64,000 nt of DNA from GAS368 sp965227745 (GCA_965227745.1 OZ245769.1:434001-498000); one strand, 5' to 3'. Shown: positions 16,140-26,424, counted from the stretch's first letter. Notes: generated from the letters alone by a model not told the origin. A program made the numbers and translations.

Positions 16140-19100
16140 TCAGGGAACTTCATACAACTCGATCAGCCCTGCACCGGTGGTGTTATTAGCGCCGCTCAAC
16201 TGGACCGTGTAAGTGCCGGCGGGAAGACTGAGGATGAGCGCGCAATCGGCAGCACCGGGAGTGAGAGCAAAGGCTCCGACTTGGGTGAAGGCACCGCTAA
16301 GGGTGGCGCTGCCGTCCCAGCCGGCATTGGTGGCGATCACGGCGCCGGCGGAGTTGAAGACCGTGAGACGCGGAGCGACGAGAGCGCCGGCGACGCTGAA
16401 CTGGGTCAGGGCCGGACCGATGCCGCGGATGAGCACGCGCTCCTGACCGTCGCCGAGGATGACGAAGCCGGCCGTGAGGGCGGCAGTGCCGACGCCGACC
16501 TGGGCGCGAGCGGAGGCATTGATCAAGCGAGTAGTGGGCGTACCGGTGTCGGCGTCGTAGAACTCGGCGAGCGCGATGCCAGCGGTGGCGGCGCTGCTGG
16601 AAGCGATCTGAGCATTGTACACGCCGCTGTTGAGCGGCTGCACGATGGCGGAGTCGCCCGAGCCGGGCGTGAGAGCGAAGGCACCGACAGCGCTGAAGGC
16701 AGCGGGCATGGCGGCGGCGTTGGCCGCGGTGCTCCAGCCGGTATTGGAGGCGAGGGGAGTGCTGACGCTGTTGAAGAGCGTGAGCTGCGGGTTGGGCATG
16801 GCATTGGCGACGCTGAACTGCGTGAGGCCGGGACCGATGCCACGGATGACCATCTGCTTCGAAGAGGCGCCGCTGATGGCGAGACCGACGAAGACGGCAT
16901 TGTCAGCCGCGCCGGCTTGCGTTCGAACCGAGAGATTGATGAGCCGCGCGGTGCCGGTGGGAGGCGGAGCGCCGGTGACCGTCAGCGTGGCCGTCGCGCT
17001 CGTGCTCGAACCGGCTGCGTTGCTGAGTTGGAGGCGGTACTTGCGGCCGTTGAGGGCGGCCGTCACGCCGGAGACGGTGAGCGTGCTGGACGTTGCGCCG
17101 CTGTAGGTCGAGTCGTTGACGACATTGCTGAACGTCGCGCCATTATCGGTGGAGACCTGCCACTGGTAGGTGACATTGGTGGCGGGCGAAGTCAGGGCGA
17201 AGGTGGCGTTTTGGCCGACCGTGACGGTCTGATTATTCACCGGAGTGCCGCCGGGAGGGGAGGCGACGAAGGTGGCTTTGGTAACCGTCTGGTTGTCGCC
17301 ATCGGCGATGTAGAGATTGCCCGAGCTGTCCACCGCGATGCCTTGCGGATAGTAGAAGCGGGAGAGCGAACCATTCAAGGTGCTGACGCCGCTGCCGGAG
17401 ATTTTGCGGATGGAGCGATTGTAGGTGTCGGCGACGTACACATTGCCCGCGGCGTCGGCGGCGATGCCGTAGGTTTGGTTGAAGCGAGCGATGCCGACGA
17501 AACCATCCACATCACCACTGATACCCGCGCTGCCCGCCAAGGTGGTAACGGTGCCGGTGGAGGTGACTTTGCGAATCGTGTAGTTGGCGTAGTCGGCGAC
17601 ATAGACGTCGCCCGAACCGCCGACCGCCACCGCGTAGGGGCTATTAAAGCGGGCGCTGCCACCCGTGCCGTCGGCAGTGCCAGTCTGGCCAAGAGCACCG
17701 GCGAGCGTGCTGACGATTCCCGCGGTGGTGATCTTTCTGATCGCGTGGTTATTGGTATCGGCGACGTAAACATTACCCGCAGCATCGACCGCGATGCCTT
17801 GGGGCTTGTTGAAGCGAGCGTTGCCACCCGCGCCATCGGCGGCGCCCGACTGACCGGCCGCGCCGGCGAAGGTCGAGACCAGGCCACCGGCGGTGATCTT
17901 TCGAATCGTATGATTATCGGCATCGGCGACGTAGACATTGCCGCTGCCATCGACCGCGACGCCCGTCGGGCCATTGAAACGAGCAGCACCACCGGAACCG
18001 TCAGCGCTGCCAGAGAGACCGGCGCCGCCGGCGAGCGTCGTGACGCCACCGCCAGAAGTTACTTTGCGGATGGTGTGATTGTTGTGGTCGGCGACATAGA
18101 CGGTGCCGCTACCATCGACCGCGAGGCCGTAAGGATAAGCGAAGGACGCTGCGCCGCCGACGCCGTCAGCGATGCCGATCAGGCCCGTGGCGCCCGCGAG
18201 CGTGGAAACAGTACCTGCTGCAGTCACCGCGCGGATCGAGTGATTGCCAGTGTCGGCCACATAAACGGTGGTGCCCGCCGCATTGGCCGCGATGCCGAAC
18301 GGATAGAAGAACCGCGCGACCGCGCCCGCACCGTCGACCTTGCCGCCGAGGCCTGCGCTGCCTGCCATGGTGGAGACAGTGCCGCTGGTGGTGATTTTGC
18401 GGATCAGTTGATTGGAGGTGTCGACGACGTACACGTTACCCGCGGCGTCGACCGACACTGCGCCAGGGTGATCAAAGCGGGCCGCCAGACCGGCTCCATC
18501 AGCCGTACCTGTCTGACCGGAGGTGCCGGCGAGCGTGGTTACGTTGCCGCCTGAGGTGATCTTGCGCACGGAGCTGTTGCCGAAGTCGGCGACATAGACA
18601 TTGCCCGTCGTATCGACGGCGATGCCGAAGGGATAATTAAAGCGCGCGCCGCTGCCGGTGTCATCGGCGGTGCCCGTCTGGCCAGCAGAGCCCGCGAATG
18701 TGGATACGGTGCCGTTTAGTGCGATGCGACGGATGGTGCTGTTATTGGTGTCGGCGACGTAGACGATGCCCGCAGCGTCAACCGCGATACCCTGGGGGAG
18801 ATTGAACTGGGCGCCGGTGCCGACCCCATCGATCGACCCAGCGATGCCGGCCGTGCCTGCGAGGGTGGAGACCGTGCCGCCCGCGGTGATCTTGCGGATC
18901 GTGTGGTCGCCGATGTCCGTAACATAGACATTACCGCTCGCATCAACGGCGACGGCGTAGGGGTAGTTGAAGCGAGCACCGCTACCGGTACCATCGGTGG
19001 AGCCAGCCTGGCCGGAGGCACCAGCGAGCGTTGAGACCACGCCACCGGCTGTGATCTTGCGCACGGTGTGGTCGCCACCGTCGGCGACGTAGATCGTGCC

Positions 19101-19310
19101 GGAGGTGTCGACGGCGATTGCAGTCGGATTGAAGAAACGGGCATTGATGCCGACGCCATCGGTATGGTCGAGAGCTGCGCCGTTGCCGGCCAGTGCGCCG
19201 AAAAGATAGGTGTCGGCTCGTACGCCTGCGGCGGCAAAGAGCACCGCCAAGGCAAACGTTACCATGCGCATCCATCGTGTGCCGCCGACTGTTGTGTCGA
19301 ATTTTTTCAT
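16140..19310 (-). CDS. Secreted NHL-repeat beta-propeller protein with Ig-like and repeated C-terminal domains
   Basis: A 1056-residue exported protein. The ATG at 19310 gives MKKF..., an Arg-containing n-region and the hydrophobic stretch MVTFALAVLFAAAGVRA as signal peptide. Twelve NHL repeats of about 56 residues follow (typical unit ARFNYPxGIAVDxxGNVYVADxxNxTIRKIT), to about residue 670. Next is an Ig-like domain (about 675-770; VTYQWQVSTDNGATFSNV, YRLQLSNAAGS). The end is two copies of a ~125-residue domain opening with RLINLSVRTQAG / RLINASARAQVG and containing the shared IRGIGPxLTQFSVA. No enzymatic motif is visible. It is probably a surface or secreted binding protein. Transcribed alone, with a strong terminator. 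Confidence 0.85.
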   Translation of the reverse strand: MKKFDTTVGGTRWMRMVTFALAVLFAAAGVRADTYLFGALAGNGAALDHTDGVGINARFFNPTAIAVDTSGTIYVADGGDHTVRKITAGGVVSTLAGASGQAGSTDGTGSGARFNYPYAVAVDASGNVYVTDIGDHTIRKITAGGTVSTLAGTAGIAGSIDGVGTGAQFNLPQGIAVDAAGIVYVADTNNSTIRRIALNGTVSTFAGSAGQTGTADDTGSGARFNYPFGIAVDTTGNVYVADFGNSSVRKITSGGNVTTLAGTSGQTGTADGAGLAARFDHPGAVSVDAAGNVYVVDTSNQLIRKITTSGTVSTMAGSAGLGGKVDGAGAVARFFYPFGIAANAAGTTVYVADTGNHSIRAVTAAGTVSTLAGATGLIGIADGVGGAASFAYPYGLAVDGSGTVYVADHNNHTIRKVTSGGGVTTLAGGAGLSGSADGSGGAARFNGPTGVAVDGSGNVYVADADNHTIRKITAGGLVSTFAGAAGQSGAADGAGGNARFNKPQGIAVDAAGNVYVADTNNHAIRKITTAGIVSTLAGALGQTGTADGTGGSARFNSPYAVAVGGSGDVYVADYANYTIRKVTSTGTVTTLAGSAGISGDVDGFVGIARFNQTYGIAADAAGNVYVADTYNRSIRKISGSGVSTLNGSLSRFYYPQGIAVDSSGNLYIADGDNQTVTKATFVASPPGGTPVNNQTVTVGQNATFALTSPATNVTYQWQVSTDNGATFSNVVNDSTYSGATSSTLTVSGVTAALNGRKYRLQLSNAAGSSTSATATLTVTGAPPPTGTARLINLSVRTQAGAADNAVFVGLAISGASSKQMVIRGIGPGLTQFSVANAMPNPQLTLFNSVSTPLASNTGWSTAANAAAMPAAFSAVGAFALTPGSGDSAIVQPLNSGVYNAQIASSSAATAGIALAEFYDADTGTPTTRLINASARAQVGVGTAALTAGFVILGDGQERVLIRGIGPALTQFSVAGALVAPRLTVFNSAGAVIATNAGWDGSATLSGAFTQVGAFALTPGAADCALILSLPAGTYTVQLSGANNTTGAGLIELYEVP

Positions 19311-19760
19311 AGAGGTTATCAAGGTTAGAACAGTCCCTTTTGATTGATGGTACGGGGCTGTGGTGTCTGGGGTTCCGGCCTACTCTGCATGAGCCGAAAC
19401 CCTACCTGCTTCCGGAGAGGCGGGCGGGTAGGTTAAGAACCCGCGAATATTTACGGGCAGAGAGAAACATTCACCCGCGCGACACTACATTGCAGCGCGA
19501 TGTCACACGACTTCCTCGGTTGAGGTGTAAAGGCAGGGCGACGGATGCAGCTCCGGTGTTTATTGCATTTTGCGCTTTTGGTGCGACCCACTCGACGCGC
19601 TCTTTGAGTTACAAAACTACCTCTTCGTCGGATGGCGTTTAATCCCAGCTTCGTGTATCGGGAAATCCCCTATGCTTCCTCACGGAATTTTCCCCAAATG
19701 GTTATTCTCCACACGGCATGAGTCATTGGACACGTTACCTGCGAACTCCTTCGTTCTATG
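19311..19760. other. Intergenic leader between divergent NHL and poly-HAMP kinase genes
   Basis: About 450 bases, less GC-rich than its surroundings, without a credible gene; short frames on the plus strand have no start context or family resemblance. It should hold the promoters of both divergent genes. A terminator-like hairpin closes it at 19761-19788, so the plus-strand part may be a long 5' leader or a small RNA. Confidence 0.5.
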
Positions 19761-19788
19761 ACCGGGCTTAGTGCCCGGTTGTTCTTTT
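19761..19788 (+). terminator. Terminator-like hairpin 40 bases before the poly-HAMP kinase start
   Basis: ACCGGGC (19761-19767) pairs with GCCCGGT (19773-19779), loop TTAGT, followed by TGTTCTTTTT. It has the form of an intrinsic terminator but no plus-strand gene precedes it. It could end a small RNA made from 19311-19760 or attenuate transcription of the kinase gene. Confidence 0.55.
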
Positions 19789-19827
19789 TCCGCCAACCCT
19801 TTCTCCGCTTCTCATTTCGGTGCCTTC

Positions 19828-22800
19828 ATGAAAACCAATTTGCCGCGCAAAACTAAGTCCATCGCCCCCGCGCTCGAATCGCCTTCGGTCGAACGTCGCA
19901 GCGCCGACCGTAGTGGTCACGAGAAGGGTGCGACGCGCGTGGACAACGCTGAGTTCATGGCGCAATTGCTGGAAACGCTGATCGATCTGCGCGACGGTGA
20001 TTTCGACTCTCGCATGTCGGCCAAGTGGCCCGGGGTCGAAGGCCGCGTGGCTGACGCGCTCAATACGATTGCCGGACGTCTCGAGCGATCGAACACCAGT
20101 CTCCTGCGCCTCCGTCGCCAAGTGGGTGAGGAGGGTCGTATCCGCGAGCGCCTTACACTTGGCGATGCTCCCGGTGCATGGGCCGAGCGCACGGAGGCGA
20201 TCAATGCGCTCGTCGACGAACTCTCCCAGCCGACGGTGGAAATGGGCCGCGTCATCGGTGCGGTCGCCAAAGGCGATCTCGTGCAAGCCATGCCACTCGA
20301 ACTCGGCGGCCGACCACTGAAGGGCGAGTACCTGCGGACGGCCAAGTTGGTGAACGGCATGGTGAGCCAGCTCGGTGCGTTTTCAGTCGAGGTGATCCGC
20401 GTGGCGCGCGAAGTCGGCACCGAAGGTAAACTCGGCGGCCAAGCGCAGGTGAAGGGCGTGTCGGGCGTGTGGAAGGAATTGACCGAGTCGGTCAATCAGA
20501 TGGCCGGTAACCTCACCGCGCAGGTGCGCAACATCGCCGACGTGACGATCGCGGTCGCGAACGGCGACTTGTCGAAGAAGATCACGGTCGATGTGCGCGG
20601 CGAAATTCTCCAGCTCAAGGAGGCGATCAATGTGATGGTTGACCAGCTCCGCTCGTTCGCTGCCGAAGTGACGCGCGTGGCGCGCGAAGTCGGTACGGAA
20701 GGTAAGCTCGGCGGTCAGGCGGTCGTGCCCGGCGTCGCCGGCACGTGGAAGGATCTCACCGATTCGGTTAACGCGATGGCGTCGAATCTCACCGCGCAGG
20801 TGCGTAACATCGCCGGTGTGACGACAGCCGTCGCGCGCGGTGACTTGTCGCGCAAGATCACGGTCGACGTGAAGGGCGAAATTCTCGAGCTGAAGGAAAC
20901 CATGAATACCATGGTAGACCAACTCAACGGCTTCGCGTCAGAGGTGTCGCGCGTGGCGCGCGAGGTTGGTACCGAGGGCAAGCTCGGTGGTCAGGCGCAG
21001 GTGCCCGGCGTGGCCGGCACGTGGAAGGATCTCACCGACAATGTGAATTCGATGGCGAACAATCTCACCGGCCAGGTGCGTAATATCGCCGAGGTGACCA
21101 CGGCGGTCGCGAAGGGCGACTTGTCGCGCAAGATCACGGTCGACGTGCGCGGTGAAATTCTCGAGCTGAAGAACACCATTAACACGATGGTCGACCAGCT
21201 CAACGGCTTCGCGTCGGAGGTGACGCGCGTGGCGCGCGAAGTCGGTACGGACGGCAAGCTCGGTGGTCAGGCGCAGGTACCCGGCGTGGCCGGCACGTGG
21301 AAGGATCTCACCGACAACGTGAATTCGATGGCGAATAATCTCACGGCGCAGGTGCGCAACATCGCCGACGTGACGACAGCGGTCGCGAAGGGCGACTTGT
21401 CGCGCAAGATCACGGTCGATGTGCGCGGTGAAATTTTGGAGCTGAAGAACACCATTAACACGATGGTCGACCAGCTCAACGGTTTCGCCTCGGAGGTGTC
21501 GCGCGTGGCGCGCGAAGTCGGCACGGAGGGTAAGCTCGGCGGTCAGGCGCAGGTGCCCGGCGTCGGTGGTACGTGGAAGGATCTCACGGACAACGTGAAC
21601 TTCATGGCGAACAACCTGACGGGTCAGGTGCGTAACATCGCCGACGTGACGACGGCGGTCGCGAACGGTGACTTGTCGCGCAAGATCACGGTTAACGTGA
21701 AGGGCGAAATTTTGCAGCTCAAAGAAACCATCAATACGATGGTGGACCGCCTCAACGCGTTTGCATCCGAAGTCTCGCGCGTGGCGCGCGAGGTCGGTAC
21801 GGAAGGTAAACTCGGTGGTCAGGCTGAAGTGTCGGGCGTCGGTGGTACGTGGAAGGATCTCACGGACAACGTGAACTTCATGGCGAACAACCTGACGGGT
21901 CAGGTGCGTAATATCGCCGAGGTGACGACGGCGGTGGCGCGCGGCGACTTGTCGCGCAAGATCACGGTCGACGTGAAGGGCGAAATCCTCGAGCTGAAGA
22001 ACACCATCAATACGATGGTCGACCAGCTAAACGGCTTCGCGGTCGAGGTGACGCGCGTGGCGCGCGAGGTCGGTACGGACGGGAAGCTCGGTGGTCAGGC
22101 GCAGGTGCCCGGCGTCGGTGGTACGTGGAAGGATTTGACTGACTCGGTGAATGCGATGGCGACCAATCTGACCACGCAGGTGCGTAATATCGCCGAGGTG
22201 ACGACGGCCGTGGCCCGCGGTGACTTGTCGCGCAAGATCACGGTCGATGTGCGCGGTGAAATTCTCGAGCTGAAGAACACCATTAACATCATGGTCGACC
22301 AGCTCAACGGTTTCGCGTCCGAAGTCTCGCGCGTGGCGCGTGAGGTCGGTACGGAAGGAAAGCTCGGTGGTCAGGCCATCGTGCCCGGCGTGGCTGGTAC
22401 GTGGAAGGATCTCACCGACAACGTGAATTTCATGGCGAACAACCTGACGGGTCAGGTCCGTAATATCGCCGATGTGACCACGGCGGTGGCACGCGGTGAC
22501 TTGTCGCGCAAGATCACGGTCGACGTGAAGGGTGAAATCTTGGAGCTGAAGAACACCATCAATACGATGGTGGACCAGCTCAACGCCTTCGCCTTCGAGG
22601 TCTCGCGCGTGGCGCGCGAGGTCGGTACGGAAGGTAAGCTGGGCGGCCAGGCCGTCGTGCCCGGCGTCGCCGGCACGTGGAAGGATCTCACGGACAACGT
22701 GAATTCGATGGCGAATAATCTCACCGGCCAGGTGCGTAACATCGCCGAGGTGACCATCGCCGTCGCGAACGGCGACTTGTCCCGCAAGATCACGGTCGAC

Positions 22801-25800
22801 GTGCGCGGTGAGATTCTACAGCTCAAGGAAACCATCAATACGATGGTCGAACAACTCCGCTCCTTCGCCTCGGAAGTGACGCGCGTGGCACGCGAAGTCG
22901 GCACCGAAGGTCGTCTTGGCGTGCAGGCCGTCGTGCCCGGTGTCGCCGGCACGTGGAAGGACTTGACCGACTCGGTGAACGCGATGGCGTCCAATCTCAC
23001 GGCGCAGGTGCGCACGATTGCTGAGGTGACGACAGCGGTCGCGCGCGGTGACTTGTCGCGCAAGATCACGGTCGACGTGAAGGGCGAAATTCTCGAGCTG
23101 AAGAACACCATCAATACGATGGTCGACCAGCTCAACGCCTTCGCCGCCGAGGTGACCCGTGTCGCCCGCGAAGTCGGTACGGAAGGCAAGCTCGGCGGTC
23201 AGGCCGAAGTGCGCGGCGTCGCCGGCACGTGGAAGGACTTGACCGACTCGGTCAACGTCATGGCGGCGAACCTCACCGACCAAGTGCGCGGTATCGTGAA
23301 GGTTGTGACGGCCGTCGCCGATGGCAACCTCCGCCAGAAGCTCACCGTCGAGGCGAAGGGTGAGGTCGCGGCGCTGGCCGAGACGATTAATAGCATGACG
23401 GATACGCTCGCGACCTTCTCCGAGCAGGTGACCAACGTCGCCCGCGAGGTCGGTGTCGAAGGCCGGCTCGGTGGTCAGGCGCACGTGCCTGGTGCCGCCG
23501 GTACGTGGAAGGATCTCACGGGTAACGTAAACCTCCTCGCCGCCAATCTCACCACGCAGGTGCGCGCCATCGCCGAGGTGGCGACCGCCGTGACCAAGGG
23601 TGACTTGACGCGTTCAATTCAGGTCGATGCGCGCGGTGAGGTCGCCGAGCTGAAGGACAATATCAACACGATGATCTACAATCTTCGTGTCACCACCGAC
23701 TCGAATCAGGAGCAGGATTGGCTGAAGACCAATCTCGCGAAGTTTACCCGCATGCTTCAGGGCCAGCGCGATCTCTTCACGGTCGGTCGCATGCTCCTCT
23801 CAGAACTAGCACCGCTCGTCGATGCACAGCAGGGCACCATCTATCAGATGGAAAAGGAAAACGACGAGAACGGCACCCTCGTGCTGCGTCTCCTCGGTGG
23901 TTACGCGCAGCGTCCCGGCCAGCCGGAGCGCATCCGCGTCGGCGAGGGCCTCGTCGGCCAGTGCGCGCTGGAAAAGCAGCGCATCCTCCTCAATCACGTG
24001 CCCGCCGACTACACGAGCGTACGCTCCAGTCTTGGTGCCGCGTCGCCCTCGGCCATCGTCGTCATCCCCGTGCTCTTCGAGGGCCAGACCAAGGCCGTCA
24101 TCGAACTCGCGTCGCTGCACCAGTTCAGCGTGACACACTTGACCTTCCTCGAGCAGCTCACGCAGTCCATCGGCGTCGTGCTTAATACCATCGAGGCCAC
24201 GATGCGTACGGAAGGTCTCCTCACGCAGTCGCAGGAACTCACCGTCGAACTGCAATCGCAGCAGAAGGAACTCCAGCAAACGAACGAAGAGCTGGCGCAA
24301 AAGGCGCGTCAGCTCGCTGAACAGAACGTGGAGGTCGAGCGCAAGAATCAGGAAGTCGAACAGGCTCGCCGCGCGCTCGAAGAAAAGGCTGCCGAGCTGG
24401 CGCTCACTTCGAAGTACAAATCCGAGTTCCTCGCGAACATGTCGCACGAGCTGCGTACGCCGCTCAACTCGATCCTCATCCTCGGCCAGCAACTCGCCGA
24501 CAACAACGGCGGCAATCTCACCACGAAGCAGGTCGAGTTTGCACGTAACATTTACTCGTCCGGATCCGACCTACTCAACCTCATCACTGACATCCTGGAC
24601 TTGTCCAAGATTGAGTCGGGTACGGTGACGGTCGAGGCGGAGGAGCTTTCTTTCAACACCCTAAAAGACGCCGTCGATCGCAATTTCCGCCATATCGCGG
24701 ATTCGAAGAACCTCCCGTTCAACGTGAACTTCGATCCCGCGATGCCGCGCGCGATCATCACCGATCCGAAGCGCTTGCAGCAGATTTTGAAGAACCTGCT
24801 TTCGAATGCCTTCAAGTTTACTGCGCAGGGCCATGTGTCGATTAACGTAAAACTCGTACAGAGCGGCTGGACTCCCGGTCACACCGTTCTCAGTCGCGCT
24901 TCGAAAATCGTCTCGTTTGCCATCAGCGATTCCGGTATCGGTATCGCACAGGAAAAGCAAAAGCTGATCTTTGAGGCCTTCCAGCAGGCCGATGCCGGCA
25001 CGAGCCGCAAGTACGGTGGCACGGGTCTCGGTCTCGCGATCTCGCGCGAGCTGGCTGCGCTCCTCGGCGGCGAAATCCGACTCGTCAGCACGCCGGGTGA
25101 GGGGAGTACCTTTACGCTCTACTTGCCGCTGTTCTACACCGAGCAGAATCCGAAGCCCCCGCAAGTGGCCACGCCGGCCTCCGCGCCCATTGCCTTGCCA
25201 GTAGCCCGGGAGGAAGTGGTCTCCGACGATCGCGAGCAGATCCAACCCGGCGATCAGGTTCTCCTCATTGTCGATGACGATCCCTACTACGGTCGCATCC
25301 TCCTCGCGCTGGCGCGTGAGAAAGGATTCAAGGGCATCATCGCCAACCGCGGCAACACGGCGCTGACGCTCGCTCGCCAATACCAACCGACGGCGATTAC
25401 CTTGGATATTTTCCTCCCGGACATGCTGGGTTGGACGGTGCTGAACAACCTAAAGCTCGACTCGGCGACCCGTCACATCCCGGTGCTCATCCTCTCGGTC
25501 GAGGAGGAGCGCCGCCACGGGCTGTCGCACGGTGCCTTCTCCTACATGATCAAGCCCGCCACGACTGAGGGCCTCGATCAGTGCTTCGATCGCATCCGGA
25601 AATTCGTCATTCCGAGAACGAAGCGGCTCCTCATCGTGGAGGACAACGAGATCGAGCGCATGAGCATAGTCGAACTCCTGAACCACAACGATATCGAGAT
25701 CGTCACGGCTGCGACCGGGGCGGAGGCGCTGCAGGTGATGCTGGACCGTCCGTTCGATTGTTGCGTGCTCGATCTTCGCCTGCCCGACATGACGGGTTTC

Positions 25801-26424
25801 GAGCTATTGGAAAAACTCCGCGCGGAACCCACGCTCAGTGAAATTCCGATCGTGGTATTCACCGGGAAGGCCCTCAGCCCGGACGAAGAGCTTCAGCTCC
25901 ACACCGTGGCGAAGAGCATTGTGCTAAAGGACGTGCAGTCGCCCGAGCGACTATTCGACGAGACGGCCCTCTTCCTCCATCGCGTCGTGTCGGAGCTACC
26001 CGATACGAAACGCAAGATGCTCGATCAGCTCCACAGCTCCAACGACGTGTTGAAGGGGCGCAAAATCCTCATCGTCGACGATGATGCGCGCAACATCTTT
26101 GCCCTCACCACCGTGCTGGAAAATCAAAACATTGAGGTCGTCAGTGCCACGAACGGCCGCCAAGCCATCGAGATTCTCCAGCGGGAGGATGGTATTAGCG
26201 CCGTGCTGATGGATATCATGATGCCCGAGATGGATGGCTACCAAACCATGAAGGAGATCCGCAAGGATCCCCGCTTCGGTGCTCTGCCCATTTTGGCCCT
26301 GACGGCCAAGGCGATGAAGGGCGACCGGGAAAAGTGTCTCTCGGCCGGTGCCTCCGACTACATTGCAAAACCCGTGAATACCGGCGAACTGCTGTCTCTC
26401 CTCCGTGTCTGGCTCTACCGTTGA
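19828..26424 (+). CDS. Giant soluble hybrid histidine kinase: poly-HAMP array, GAF, kinase, three receivers
   Basis: A 2198-residue protein starting at ATG 19828 (an upstream GTG lies inside the hairpin). No membrane segment or signal peptide. Residues 40-190 hold HAMP-like helices, then 12 near-identical 92-residue units (about 189-1292), each with two HAMP-like halves (VARE-VGTEGKLGGQA and GDLSRKITVDVRGEILELK). A GAF domain (about 1305-1460) and a coiled coil (to 1530) follow. HisKA has H1540 in NMSHELRTPLNS; the ATPase has NLLSNAFKFT, DSGIGI and GTGLGLAI. Three receivers follow (from about 1810, 1930 and 2075; phospho-Asp D1860 in the first, VLDLRLPDM and VLMDIMMPEMDG in the others). The layout resembles fungal group III (Nik1) osmosensor kinases with far more HAMP units. 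The hybrid kinase 36 bases downstream is likely co-transcribed. Confidence 0.95.
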   Translation: MKTNLPRKTKSIAPALESPSVERRSADRSGHEKGATRVDNAEFMAQLLETLIDLRDGDFDSRMSAKWPGVEGRVADALNTIAGRLERSNTSLLRLRRQVGEEGRIRERLTLGDAPGAWAERTEAINALVDELSQPTVEMGRVIGAVAKGDLVQAMPLELGGRPLKGEYLRTAKLVNGMVSQLGAFSVEVIRVAREVGTEGKLGGQAQVKGVSGVWKELTESVNQMAGNLTAQVRNIADVTIAVANGDLSKKITVDVRGEILQLKEAINVMVDQLRSFAAEVTRVAREVGTEGKLGGQAVVPGVAGTWKDLTDSVNAMASNLTAQVRNIAGVTTAVARGDLSRKITVDVKGEILELKETMNTMVDQLNGFASEVSRVAREVGTEGKLGGQAQVPGVAGTWKDLTDNVNSMANNLTGQVRNIAEVTTAVAKGDLSRKITVDVRGEILELKNTINTMVDQLNGFASEVTRVAREVGTDGKLGGQAQVPGVAGTWKDLTDNVNSMANNLTAQVRNIADVTTAVAKGDLSRKITVDVRGEILELKNTINTMVDQLNGFASEVSRVAREVGTEGKLGGQAQVPGVGGTWKDLTDNVNFMANNLTGQVRNIADVTTAVANGDLSRKITVNVKGEILQLKETINTMVDRLNAFASEVSRVAREVGTEGKLGGQAEVSGVGGTWKDLTDNVNFMANNLTGQVRNIAEVTTAVARGDLSRKITVDVKGEILELKNTINTMVDQLNGFAVEVTRVAREVGTDGKLGGQAQVPGVGGTWKDLTDSVNAMATNLTTQVRNIAEVTTAVARGDLSRKITVDVRGEILELKNTINIMVDQLNGFASEVSRVAREVGTEGKLGGQAIVPGVAGTWKDLTDNVNFMANNLTGQVRNIADVTTAVARGDLSRKITVDVKGEILELKNTINTMVDQLNAFAFEVSRVAREVGTEGKLGGQAVVPGVAGTWKDLTDNVNSMANNLTGQVRNIAEVTIAVANGDLSRKITVDVRGEILQLKETINTMVEQLRSFASEVTRVAREVGTEGRLGVQAVVPGVAGTWKDLTDSVNAMASNLTAQVRTIAEVTTAVARGDLSRKITVDVKGEILELKNTINTMVDQLNAFAAEVTRVAREVGTEGKLGGQAEVRGVAGTWKDLTDSVNVMAANLTDQVRGIVKVVTAVADGNLRQKLTVEAKGEVAALAETINSMTDTLATFSEQVTNVAREVGVEGRLGGQAHVPGAAGTWKDLTGNVNLLAANLTTQVRAIAEVATAVTKGDLTRSIQVDARGEVAELKDNINTMIYNLRVTTDSNQEQDWLKTNLAKFTRMLQGQRDLFTVGRMLLSELAPLVDAQQGTIYQMEKENDENGTLVLRLLGGYAQRPGQPERIRVGEGLVGQCALEKQRILLNHVPADYTSVRSSLGAASPSAIVVIPVLFEGQTKAVIELASLHQFSVTHLTFLEQLTQSIGVVLNTIEATMRTEGLLTQSQELTVELQSQQKELQQTNEELAQKARQLAEQNVEVERKNQEVEQARRALEEKAAELALTSKYKSEFLANMSHELRTPLNSILILGQQLADNNGGNLTTKQVEFARNIYSSGSDLLNLITDILDLSKIESGTVTVEAEELSFNTLKDAVDRNFRHIADSKNLPFNVNFDPAMPRAIITDPKRLQQILKNLLSNAFKFTAQGHVSINVKLVQSGWTPGHTVLSRASKIVSFAISDSGIGIAQEKQKLIFEAFQQADAGTSRKYGGTGLGLAISRELAALLGGEIRLVSTPGEGSTFTLYLPLFYTEQNPKPPQVATPASAPIALPVAREEVVSDDREQIQPGDQVLLIVDDDPYYGRILLALAREKGFKGIIANRGNTALTLARQYQPTAITLDIFLPDMLGWTVLNNLKLDSATRHIPVLILSVEEERRHGLSHGAFSYMIKPATTEGLDQCFDRIRKFVIPRTKRLLIVEDNEIERMSIVELLNHNDIEIVTAATGAEALQVMLDRPFDCCVLDLRLPDMTGFELLEKLRAEPTLSEIPIVVFTGKALSPDEELQLHTVAKSIVLKDVQSPERLFDETALFLHRVVSELPDTKRKMLDQLHSSNDVLKGRKILIVDDDARNIFALTTVLENQNIEVVSATNGRQAIEILQREDGISAVLMDIMMPEMDGYQTMKEIRKDPRFGALPILALTAKAMKGDREKCLSAGASDYIAKPVNTGELLSLLRVWLYR
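20392..23703 (+). repeat. 12 x 276-bp in-frame tandem repeat (poly-HAMP array)
   Basis: The codon run for VxRVAREVGTEG recurs at exact 276-base steps: the first unit begins at 20392, the second at 20668 and the twelfth at 23428, which is 11 periods with no net indel. Inner copies are nearly identical at the DNA level; the first and last two are more diverged (for example VTNVAREVGVEGRLGG in the last). This pattern suggests expansion by unequal recombination with gene-conversion-like homogenisation. Confidence 0.95.

Noticed and set aside
16119..18554. A long plus-strand frame (811 codons) opposite the NHL-repeat gene.
   Set aside because: It reflects the repeat periodicity of the NHL gene read backwards; Gly/Asp/Ala-rich with no recognisable domain or start context.
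20392..23703. Regular repeats considered as a CRISPR or non-coding satellite array.
   Set aside because: Units are 276 bp, in frame, and translate to HAMP domains; there are no short repeats with unique spacers.
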